A stretch of 64,000 bases of DNA, taken from Psychroserpens damuponensis (GTDB lineage Bacteria > Bacteroidota > Bacteroidia > Flavobacteriales > Flavobacteriaceae). Both the position numbers and the translations under genes were made by a program. Numbering within the stretch: the stretch's first letter is position 1; each line of letters begins with the position of its first letter. Where the stretch lies: NCBI RefSeq assembly GCF_000826655.1, contig NZ_JXJO01000023.1, forward strand, positions 107,792 through 171,791, written 5' to 3'. The notes beneath the pieces were generated by a model, which ran no database searches, was not told the origin of the DNA, and was given only the letters and a program-made list of their open reading frames with translations. Shown piece by piece: positions 1 to 7,161 of the stretch.

Positions 1-349
1 TCTTTCCGTTAGTTCCTGTAACACCAACCAAGCGTAGATTTTCCGAAGGGTTTCCGAAGAAATTAGAAGCCATATATGCTAATGCTACATTTGCATCTTC
101 AACCTCTATATACGTAACACCATCTACTAAATGACTTGGTAAAACCTCACATACAATAGCAATTGCACCTTGCTCAATTACAGCATCAATAAATTGATGA
201 CCATCAACAGTTGATCCTTTAATAGCAACAAAAACATCACCGTTTGATACCTGACGAGAATCAAAATACATGTCATTAATAGCCACACTCGTGCTACCCA
301 CGACTGCATTTATAGTAACCTTATATAATATGTCTTTTAATTGTATCAC
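1..349 (-). CDS. murE: UDP-N-acetylmuramyl-tripeptide synthetase MurE (N-terminal part, cut by window edge)
   Basis: MurE adds the third amino acid (meso-diaminopimelate in most Gram-negatives) to UDP-MurNAc-L-Ala-D-Glu in the cytoplasm, using ATP. Only about 116 residues are in the window. They show the Mur N-terminal domain (FDSRQVSNGDVFVAIKG at about residues 29-45) and end at the start of the ATP-binding loop, VTGTNGK. The start is GTG at 349. It overlaps the ftsI stop in a GTGA arrangement, and no ATG lies close upstream, so translational coupling to ftsI is likely. The position directly after ftsI is the standard dcw order. Function is confident from motif and context; the substrate choice cannot be read from this part. 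Confidence 0.93.
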   Translation of the reverse strand, partial: MIQLKDILYKVTINAVVGSTSVAINDMYFDSRQVSNGDVFVAIKGSTVDGHQFIDAVIEQGAIAIVCEVLPSHLVDGVTYIEVEDANVALAYMASNFFGNPSENLRLVGVTGTNGK

Positions 350-2349
350 GATGTTCTTAAAACAATGGTTTGATTTTGTTTTACTTTAATACCTTTATTC
401 ACAGATTGCGACGTTATAGTCCCAGCACCTTCCATTTTTACTTTGAGTCCCATGTTCTCTAATAATGCTAAGGCATCCATAGCAGGTAAGCCAATTACAC
501 TTGGCATTATGGTTTTATAGGTTTGAGCCGTTTCATAAAACATGTGGTAATCTGCATCAGTTTTTTTATCTACAACCTCTAAAGACTCTAAAGCGTCTAC
601 CAAAGGTGTTTCGGTATAAATTTTTTGAGCTATTCTTTTAAATACAGGACCAGAAACATCTGCTCCATAAATACCTATTTTTGTACTCGGTTTGTGTATT
701 ACTACGATACATGAATATTTTGGGTTATCTGCTGGAAAATAACCTGCAAAAGACGACACGTACTTTCTATCTTTTCTCCACGCTTCGTAATCATTATAAT
801 CTGTTCTTGCTGTTCCAGTTTTTCCTGCCATTGAAAAATTTTCAGAATACATTCTTCTTCCAGTTCCTCTAACCACTACATTTTTTAATATCTCTTTGAT
901 TTCGGCCAATGTTTTATCTGAACATATTTTTTGACTGATCACCTCTTTATCAAAAGTTTCTATTTCTCTATCAAATTCTTTTACTGCATTTATAAATCGT
1001 GGCCTCACCATTTCACCATTGTTAGCAATAGCATTGTAAAATGTTAAAATTTGCAATGGTGTCATTTGCAAATTATACCCATAAGCCATTGACGGTAATG
1101 CATTTTTACTCCAAATAGCATCTCCTGGTTCTGGAATAATAGGTTTTCCTTCACCAATTAATGACACTCCAAGAGTATCATGAAGTTTCCAACTTTTGAG
1201 ACGGTTGAGAAATTTTCTAGGCTGCTCTGAATAGTGATCATCAACAATTGTCGCCATACCAATATTAGATGACACCTCTAAAGCTCTTGCTGCTGAAATT
1301 TTACCATAACCACGAGAATCGGTTATTGTTCTGCGATAAAAACGCTTACTTCCCTTTTTAGTATCAACAATAGTAGATGTATCAATAACTCTATCTTCTA
1401 AAGCTGCCATTAAAGCCATGACTTTAAATGTAGATCCAGGTTCATGACTTTCTCCTACAGCATAATTAAGACGCTCATAATAGTTTCCTTTTGTACTCCT
1501 ACCTAGATTTGAAATAGCTTTAATTTCACCAGTTTTTACATCCATAACAACGGCACAACCATGATCTGCTTCATAAGTTTCTAACTGCCCTAAAAGCGAA
1601 TAATGTGCGATATCCTGAATATTAACATCTATCGTCGTGTAAATATCATAGCCATCTTGAGGCTCTACTTGATCATAATCAACGATTGGTTTCCACTTAC
1701 CGCTGCCTATTTTCTGCATGAGTCGTTTCCCATTTTTGCCACGTAGATATTTTTTACCGAAATAGCCGTCAATTCCTGGTCTGGTTACATTTCCGTCGTC
1801 ATCAATCTTTTCATAACCAATGGTACGCTCAGCAATACCACCCATTGGGTGATCACGCTTTTCTTCTTGAGTCACTATAAGTCCGCCTTTGATTGCGCCA
1901 AGATTTAGCATAGGAAAGTTTCGCAGTCTAATGTATTCTGAATAGCTAATATTGCGCGCTAGGAGGAAATAGCGATTTCTATCTAACCTTGCTTTTTTAA
2001 TTCTTTTTAAATAATAACTGGATGGCTTACCAGAAAACTTAGAAAGTGAATCTGACAAAGGCTTGACAAGCGCATTAAACACATCGTTTTTAGGCTGAAT
2101 AGCATCAATTCTAATATCATACTTTGGGATTGAAGTTGCTAATAAACTTCCATCAGACGAATACACGTTACCTCTATTTGCAGGAATATCCATATCTTGA
2201 ATGTTACGTTCTTCTGCCATTGCGATATACGCCTCACCTTGCACAAACTGAATTGTGCATAACTTAAATACCACAGCAAGCGCGAAGACAAACATACTGC
2301 CAGCCACGAAATACAATCTGTTTAATATGTTAGTTTCGGTTATTGCCAC
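346..2349 (-). CDS. ftsI: Penicillin-binding protein 3 / FtsI, with C-terminal PASTA domain
   Basis: Septal peptidoglycan D,D-transpeptidase, 667 aa, anchored in the inner membrane with a periplasmic catalytic domain. One N-terminal membrane helix (about residues 13-34) is followed by the PBP dimerisation domain and the transpeptidase domain. The active-site motif is STFK (Ser306), with SSN further on and KTGT at 510-513. The last 55 residues (MPSVIGLPAMDALALLENMGLKVKM) form one PASTA repeat. The start is GTG at 2349, four bases after the ftsL stop. The gene lies between ftsL and murE in a tight minus-strand operon. PASTA-bearing FtsI proteins are usual in Bacteroidota. Confidence 0.95.
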   Translation of the reverse strand: MAITETNILNRLYFVAGSMFVFALAVVFKLCTIQFVQGEAYIAMAEERNIQDMDIPANRGNVYSSDGSLLATSIPKYDIRIDAIQPKNDVFNALVKPLSDSLSKFSGKPSSYYLKRIKKARLDRNRYFLLARNISYSEYIRLRNFPMLNLGAIKGGLIVTQEEKRDHPMGGIAERTIGYEKIDDDGNVTRPGIDGYFGKKYLRGKNGKRLMQKIGSGKWKPIVDYDQVEPQDGYDIYTTIDVNIQDIAHYSLLGQLETYEADHGCAVVMDVKTGEIKAISNLGRSTKGNYYERLNYAVGESHEPGSTFKVMALMAALEDRVIDTSTIVDTKKGSKRFYRRTITDSRGYGKISAARALEVSSNIGMATIVDDHYSEQPRKFLNRLKSWKLHDTLGVSLIGEGKPIIPEPGDAIWSKNALPSMAYGYNLQMTPLQILTFYNAIANNGEMVRPRFINAVKEFDREIETFDKEVISQKICSDKTLAEIKEILKNVVVRGTGRRMYSENFSMAGKTGTARTDYNDYEAWRKDRKYVSSFAGYFPADNPKYSCIVVIHKPSTKIGIYGADVSGPVFKRIAQKIYTETPLVDALESLEVVDKKTDADYHMFYETAQTYKTIMPSVIGLPAMDALALLENMGLKVKMEGAGTITSQSVNKGIKVKQNQTIVLRTS

Positions 2350-2353
2350 GTTA

Positions 2354-2671
2354 TCAATTCTGTGTTTTTACTTTTATTTTTATTGGTGGATTTTCTGAAA
2401 TTAGCAATCCTTTCTTTTTCATTTCAATTTCAATTTGAGATGCTTTTTTTAGCCTCATCAAAGTGCCTCGTCCATCTACAAATTGAGATCTTAAATCTTT
2501 AGCTTCGTTTTTTAATCGCGCAATTTCATAGACCTTTTGATCTGCACTATGCGAACTTGCAATCATTATGATTGCTAATACCGAAATGAAAATGATAATC
2601 CTCCAATTTTTGAACGAATCATCACTCACTAAAAATTTACCTCTTAATATGCTGTAAATGTTCTTTTTCAT
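2354..2671 (-). CDS. ftsL: FtsL-like cell division protein
   Basis: A 105-residue bitopic membrane protein: short basic cytoplasmic N-terminus, one membrane helix (about 24-40, IIIFISVLAIIMIASS), then a periplasmic segment of heptad-like charged residues consistent with a coiled coil. FtsL proteins are poorly conserved in sequence. The call rests on size, topology and position between rsmH and ftsI, where FtsL normally sits. The start ATG overlaps the rsmH stop by four bases. Expected role: with FtsB/FtsQ-type partners it links the FtsW/FtsI synthase to the divisome. Confidence 0.8.
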   Translation of the reverse strand: MKKNIYSILRGKFLVSDDSFKNWRIIIFISVLAIIMIASSHSADQKVYEIARLKNEAKDLRSQFVDGRGTLMRLKKASQIEIEMKKKGLLISENPPIKIKVKTQN

Positions 2672-3570
2672 AACTTCTCAGCAATACGAAGCTTTGCACT
2701 TCTTGCTCTGTTATTTATTTTTATTTCTTCTTTTGTTGGAATTATTAATCCGCCAACTTTTTTTAGTGGTACTTCAAAATTTCCAAATACATCACGCTCT
2801 GGCTCTCCTTCAAATAGACCATTTCTAATAAATCGCTTAACTAATCTATCTTCTAACGAGTGATACGAAATCAAACTTAATCGTCCTCCTTTTACTAAAA
2901 TTTCTGGCGTTTGCTCCAAAAACTCTTTTAAGGCTTCAATTTCTTGATTCACTTCAATACGAATGGCTTGATAAATTTGAGCCAAGACCTTGTTTTCTCT
3001 TTGATGATTTAAAAACTTTTTAAGCGCTAACTTCAATTGCTCGCTTGTTTTTATCTCGTTATCTTTTCTTGCCATCACAATTGCACTTGCCATTGCTGGC
3101 GCTTGTCGCAATTCTCCATACTGAAACAACACTTGCCTAATTTGTTCCTCATCATAATCATTAATCACATGATAAGCTGACAATGCATCATCCTGATTCA
3201 TTCTCATATCTAAATCTGCTTCAAAACGCGTAGAAAAACCACGTTCGGCAACATCAAATTGATGTGATGACACACCAAAATCTGCCAAAATACCATCAAC
3301 TTGCTTTACACCATGAAATCTTAAAAAACGCTTTGCATACCTAAAGTTTTCATTTATTAATGTAAAACGGCCATCATCAATTGCATTTAAAAGCGCATCC
3401 TTATCTTGATCAAAAGCGAATAACTTTCCGTTAGGTCCTAAATGCTTTAATATCTCCTTACTATGACCACCACCTCCAAAGGTGACATCAACGTAAACAC
3501 CGTCAGGTTTAATATCTAAACCATCAACAGTTTCTTTAAGCAATACAGGGTTATGATATTCCATCTTCAT
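2668..3570 (-). CDS. rsmH: 16S rRNA (cytosine(1402)-N4)-methyltransferase RsmH
   Basis: Cytoplasmic SAM-dependent methyltransferase (MraW family) that methylates N4 of C1402 in 16S rRNA. Length is 300 aa, typical for the family. The N-terminus HNPVLLKETVDGL and the SAM-binding loop VDVTFGGGGHSKEIL (about 27-41) are family signatures, as are ADFGVSSHQFD and LISYHSLEDRLVKRF. The first ATG (3570) lies inside mraZ, giving a 20-base overlap; a second ATG at 3564 is also possible. It is the second gene of the dcw cluster. Confidence 0.96.
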   Translation of the reverse strand: MKMEYHNPVLLKETVDGLDIKPDGVYVDVTFGGGGHSKEILKHLGPNGKLFAFDQDKDALLNAIDDGRFTLINENFRYAKRFLRFHGVKQVDGILADFGVSSHQFDVAERGFSTRFEADLDMRMNQDDALSAYHVINDYDEEQIRQVLFQYGELRQAPAMASAIVMARKDNEIKTSEQLKLALKKFLNHQRENKVLAQIYQAIRIEVNQEIEALKEFLEQTPEILVKGGRLSLISYHSLEDRLVKRFIRNGLFEGEPERDVFGNFEVPLKKVGGLIIPTKEEIKINNRARSAKLRIAEKL

Positions 3571-4018
3571 CGTCTTGTCCCATTACTTCTTCAGCTAAAT
3601 CGGCAAAGTCTCCAGTTGCGTCATCAATAGCTTTTTCATATTTATCTTTATCCCAAATTTCAATAATGTTGATTGCAGACGACACTACGATGTCTTTGGT
3701 AATTCCTGAAAAAGCAACTAAATCTTTAGGAATTAACAATCGTCCTGCCGAATCAACCTCAACCTGCTTTAAACCAGCCGTAAAACGACGAATGAAATCA
3801 TTATTTTTCTTTTTGAAGCGATTAAGCTTATTCACCTTTTGCATCAAAACTTCCCACTCTGTCATAGGATATAATTCCAAACAAGGTTGAAAAACCGCAC
3901 GTTTAAGCACAAAACCATTTTGCAACACAGGAAGCAACTGCTTTTTTATGGCAGCAGGTAACATGAGCCTTCCTTTGGCATCAACTTTACACTCGTATGT
4001 TCCTATTAAAGGGTTCAA
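3551..4018 (-). CDS. mraZ: Transcriptional regulator MraZ
   Basis: A 155-residue protein with two SpoVT/AbrB-type DNA-binding repeats. The first contains GTYECKVDAKGRLMLPAAIKKQL (about 6-28), the second VEVDSAGRLLIPKDL (about 91-105). The DAKGR and DSAGR motifs are diagnostic. MraZ is known to bind GTGG/TGGG repeats in front of its own operon and to control dcw expression. Such repeats are present at 4071-4097. The only suitable start in this frame is TTG at 4018; no in-frame ATG precedes the conserved region. It is the first gene of the minus-strand division operon. Confidence 0.95.
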   Translation of the reverse strand: MNPLIGTYECKVDAKGRLMLPAAIKKQLLPVLQNGFVLKRAVFQPCLELYPMTEWEVLMQKVNKLNRFKKKNNDFIRRFTAGLKQVEVDSAGRLLIPKDLVAFSGITKDIVVSSAINIIEIWDKDKYEKAIDDATGDFADLAEEVMGQDDEDGIS

Positions 4019-4052
4019 AATGATTGATTTACTAACTATAACGATTAAGAAT

Positions 4053-4060
4053 CAAAGATA
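4053..4060 (-). promoter_or_regulatory. Probable -7 element of the mraZ operon promoter
   Basis: On the minus strand this reads TATCTTTG, matching the Bacteroidota consensus TAnnTTTG. It lies about 35 bases ahead of the mraZ start. No clear TTTG -33 box is present at the right distance; the MraZ repeats occupy that region instead. This fits a regulated promoter but is an inference. Confidence 0.5.
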
Positions 4061-4070
4061 TTGAAAATTT

Positions 4071-4097
4071 TACCACTATTTACCACTATACTCCACA
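4071..4097 (-). promoter_or_regulatory. MraZ box: three direct repeats upstream of mraZ
   Basis: The minus strand carries GTGGAGTATA, GTGGTAAATA and GTGGTAAAAT in direct succession. The GTGG cores lie at 4093-4096, 4083-4086 and 4073-4076, exactly 10 bp apart. Three repeats of this kind at one-helical-turn spacing are the known target type of MraZ. They end about 13 bp upstream of the -7 element, so bound MraZ would cover the -33 region. Autoregulation is inferred. Confidence 0.8.
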
Positions 4098-4280
4098 TTT
4101 GTTGATAAATTTATAATTGACAAGTTTTTGTAGCGTTCCTATTTCCGAATAAAAACACGTAAACACTTACTATCAGAGAACTAATTTTAAAAAAGGACAA
4201 CTTATTTCAATTGTTAACATCTTCACCTATACTAAACTTTAACGAGTGAAATAATGTGTAAGAGTTTTAATTGAATTACC

Positions 4281-4288
4281 TATATTTG
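4281..4288 (+). promoter_or_regulatory. Probable -7 element for the alpha/beta hydrolase gene
   Basis: TATATTTG matches TAnnTTTG and lies 26 bases before the ATG at 4315. A good -33 TTTG is not evident, so support is moderate. Confidence 0.4.
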
Positions 4289-4314
4289 TTTTTAAGTAAA
4301 ATGACTAACCATTA

Positions 4315-5079
4315 ATGGCACACCGTTTAAAGAAAGAGAAAGACTATAGGTATATTGAAGTTGGAGAAGGCAAACCTTTAATCGTTTTACACGGTTTAAT
4401 GGGTGGTTTGAGTAATTTTGATGCTGTAACTACCTATTTTAGCGAAAAAGGCTATAAGGTGATCATCCCTGAACTGCCTATTTACACCATGTCACTTATT
4501 AAAACCAATGTTAAAAATTTTGCAAAATACCTGCATGATTTTATAGAATTCTTGGGATTTGACAGCGTTATTTTACTCGGAAATTCGCTTGGCGGACATA
4601 TTGGTCTATATCACACCAAATTATACCCTGAAAAAGTTAAAGCACTCATCATCACTGGTAGTTCTGGTTTATACGAAAGCGCCATGGGTGGAGGCTACAC
4701 TAAACGTGGTGACTACGAGGTGATAAAGAAAAAAGCACAAGATGTATTTTACGATCCTGCAGTTGCTACTAAAGAAATAGTTGATGAAGTTTATGAAACC
4801 GTAAATGACAGAAATAAGCTCATCAAAACCCTTGCCATTGCAAAGAGTGCAATTCGTCATAATATGGCAAAAGATTTGCCAAAAATGACATTACCTGTTT
4901 GCATTATTTGGGGTAAAAATGACAATGTCACACCTCCTGAAGTAGCTGAAGAATTTAATGAATTATTGCCAAATTCTGAATTATTTTGGATTGACAAATG
5001 TGGTCATGCTGCCATGATGGAACATCCTCAAGAATTTAATGACATCTTAAATGCTTGGCTTGAAAGTAAGAAGCTTTAA
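4315..5079 (+). CDS. Alpha/beta-hydrolase fold protein
   Basis: A 254-residue cytoplasmic alpha/beta hydrolase with no signal peptide. The oxyanion region is VLHGLMGGLSNF (about 24-35). The nucleophile elbow is GNSLGG (Ser near 91), the acid is the Asp in WGKNDNVTPP (near 203), and the histidine is in KCGHAAMMEHP (near 230), completing a Ser-Asp-His triad. The substrate cannot be deduced; related proteins include esterases, lipases and C-C hydrolases. It precedes engB by 67 bases on the same strand and may share a transcript. It diverges from mraZ across a 296-bp intergenic region that holds both promoters. Confidence 0.85.
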   Translation: MAHRLKKEKDYRYIEVGEGKPLIVLHGLMGGLSNFDAVTTYFSEKGYKVIIPELPIYTMSLIKTNVKNFAKYLHDFIEFLGFDSVILLGNSLGGHIGLYHTKLYPEKVKALIITGSSGLYESAMGGGYTKRGDYEVIKKKAQDVFYDPAVATKEIVDEVYETVNDRNKLIKTLAIAKSAIRHNMAKDLPKMTLPVCIIWGKNDNVTPPEVAEEFNELLPNSELFWIDKCGHAAMMEHPQEFNDILNAWLESKKL

Positions 5080-5146
5080 TTCCCAAAATATATTTTAATT
5101 TTAGTTTCTAATAGTATTTACTTCGGAAATTGGAAAACACAAAACC

Positions 5147-5755
5147 ATGGTCATAAAAACAGCCGAATTTATTGTAAGCAACTCTGAAGTAGACAAATGC
5201 CCGAAAGACCAGATACCTGAATATGCTTTTATTGGTCGAAGTAATGTTGGTAAGTCCTCACTAATCAACATGATTACCAATCATAAAAATTTAGCTAAGA
5301 CCTCAGGACGTCCTGGAAAAACACAGCTTATTAATCATTTTTTAATTAATAAAGAATGGTTTTTAGTGGATTTACCAGGTTATGGATACGCTAAAGTATC
5401 AAAAACTGCCAAACGAAAATTTCAAAAATTCATCACTAATTATTTTGAAAAACGTCGTCAATTAGTATCAGCATTTGTACTTGTAGATATTAGACATGAA
5501 CCTCAAAAGATTGATTTGGAATTTATGGAGTATTTGGGTATCAGTCAAATTCCGTTTTCGATCATATTTACTAAAGCAGATAAACTAAAGCCAAAAGCTA
5601 TTGAGCGACATGTTGAAGACTACTGCAATAAGATGTTAGAAACCTGGGAAGAGGTGCCTAGTTATTTAGTCACGTCATCATCAAAAGCTATTGGACGAGA
5701 GGACGTATTACAATTTATAAGTGATACCAATACTGAGATTGAAGGATTGAGGTAA
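5147..5755 (+). CDS. engB: Ribosome biogenesis GTP-binding protein EngB (YihA/YsxC)
   Basis: Small TRAFAC GTPase of 202 aa that assists assembly of the large ribosomal subunit. The G motifs are clear: G1 GRSNVGKSS (about 28-36), the G2 region TSGRPGKTQ, G3 DLPGYG (about 75-80) and G4 TKADK (about 144-148). SSSKAIG fits G5. Length and motifs are typical for EngB. The ATG at 5147 is a sound start. It follows the hydrolase gene on the same strand. Confidence 0.96.
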   Translation: MVIKTAEFIVSNSEVDKCPKDQIPEYAFIGRSNVGKSSLINMITNHKNLAKTSGRPGKTQLINHFLINKEWFLVDLPGYGYAKVSKTAKRKFQKFITNYFEKRRQLVSAFVLVDIRHEPQKIDLEFMEYLGISQIPFSIIFTKADKLKPKAIERHVEDYCNKMLETWEEVPSYLVTSSSKAIGREDVLQFISDTNTEIEGLR

Positions 5756-5860
5756 GCTATGGCTGAGTCTAACTCATAAAGTTTCACCTGTGTTCAACCT
5801 GACTAATAACTTACATCTAAAATAGCATGTGCCAAGAATTACTTGAAAACATATAACATA

Positions 5861-6058
5861 ATGGAATTCATTTTTGAATTGATATTACGCTGTATTTTAC
5901 ATTATCCAGGAGCATATATTAGACGGTTTATATTTGAAGAAGAACATGACATTGAATATTATTTAAAAGACTCCTTAATAAACACCTTTGTATCACTTTT
6001 AGTGATTACTTTTTTAATCGTCATTTTTATTGTTTCAAAACATTTTTTCTTCGGATAA
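5861..6058 (+). CDS. Small hypothetical membrane protein
   Basis: A 65-residue protein from ATG 5861; a TTG six codons upstream is less likely. One strongly hydrophobic segment lies near the C-terminus (LINTFVSLLVITFLIVIFIVSKHFFFG), and the N-terminal part is also hydrophobic (FIFELILRCILHYPGAYIRRF). I do not recognise a family. It ends seven bases before the stop of the convergent permease gene. The region 5756-5860 before it shows no clear promoter. Whether it is expressed is uncertain. Confidence 0.5.
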   Translation: MEFIFELILRCILHYPGAYIRRFIFEEEHDIEYYLKDSLINTFVSLLVITFLIVIFIVSKHFFFG

Positions 6059-6065
6059 AGGCTTT

Positions 6066-7160
6066 TTAACTCTTCACATCCAAAGCGTCTCTCAACGCAT
6101 TTCCAATTAACATAAAAGACATAACTAGGACCATAATACAAATTCCTGGAATTAGTGCTAAATAAGGTTTCCCGAGAATGATATAATTATAATGATCTTT
6201 TATCATTGCTCCCCAACTTGCCATTGGTGGTTGTGCTCCAATACCAAGAAAACTCAAGCCACTTTCTATAAGAATAGCTGCAGCAAAATTAGCTGCAGAA
6301 ATGACAATGATTGGCGCCATGATATTTGGCAAAATATGTTTAGTAATAATTCTATAATCATTGAAACCCATGGCCTTAGCAGCAGTAACATATTGCATTT
6401 CTTTTGCGCTTATTATTTGTCCGCGAACTACTCTAGCCACTTCTACCCACATGGTTAAACCTACAGCTATAAATACTTGCCAAAATCCTTTATCTAAGGC
6501 CAAAGTAATAGCTATAACTAATAAAAGCGTGGGAATTGACCAAGTCACATTAATAATCCACATGATGAAAGCATCAATTTTCCCTCCATAATATCCAGCA
6601 ATACTTCCGAAGAAAATACCAATTACCAATGAAATAAAAACAGCAATGAATCCTATAGAAAAAGAAATTCTAGAGCCTACCAAAACTCTACTTAGTAAAT
6701 CTCTTCCGTATTTATCTGTACCAAAAAGAAAGGTTTTATTTTGAATATAAGGCTTATAATTGTCGTTAGGAAAAACGTTTAGATTGATAGATTTATCTGC
6801 TCCAACTAAACCATCTGAAGCGTATTCTGTATACAGTAAGGTATTGTTTTCTATTTTATATTTTGATATTGGAATTTCTGTATCACTACTTTTGGTTCCA
6901 AATAATAATTTTGAAGCGAAGTTTTGATTGTTTTCTATTTCCGAAGGAATACTAAGCATTTGCACCTCAAAACCGGGACGTTGAGAATGGATTGACAAGT
7001 GCATTTGATTGGCGTTTTGAGAATGGTCTGGCGCAATCACATAAGCAAACAATGATAATAGGCCAATTATTACAATTAGGCAAAAACTTAAAACGCCCCA
7101 AAAATTCTTTTTGAATTTTCGGAGCGCTAATTGTGATAATGAGTCGCTTGTGTTGCTCAT
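6066..7160 (-). CDS. ABC transporter permease, DppC/OppC type
   Basis: A 364-residue inner-membrane permease of the peptide/nickel ABC importer family. After one N-terminal helix (about 22-45) comes an extracytoplasmic stretch of about 100 residues, then FGTDKYGRDLLSRVLVGSRISFSIG, a hallmark of OppC-type permeases. The membrane core carries the EAA-loop sequence AAKAMGFNDYRIITKHILPN, which docks on the ATPase. No ATPase, second permease or binding protein lies beside it, so partners must be encoded elsewhere. The start is two bases from the stop of the protease gene upstream, which suggests co-transcription. The substrate is not deducible. Confidence 0.88.
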   Translation of the reverse strand: MSNTSDSLSQLALRKFKKNFWGVLSFCLIVIIGLLSLFAYVIAPDHSQNANQMHLSIHSQRPGFEVQMLSIPSEIENNQNFASKLLFGTKSSDTEIPISKYKIENNTLLYTEYASDGLVGADKSINLNVFPNDNYKPYIQNKTFLFGTDKYGRDLLSRVLVGSRISFSIGFIAVFISLVIGIFFGSIAGYYGGKIDAFIMWIINVTWSIPTLLLVIAITLALDKGFWQVFIAVGLTMWVEVARVVRGQIISAKEMQYVTAAKAMGFNDYRIITKHILPNIMAPIIVISAANFAAAILIESGLSFLGIGAQPPMASWGAMIKDHYNYIILGKPYLALIPGICIMVLVMSFMLIGNALRDALDVKS

Positions 7161-7161
7161 T

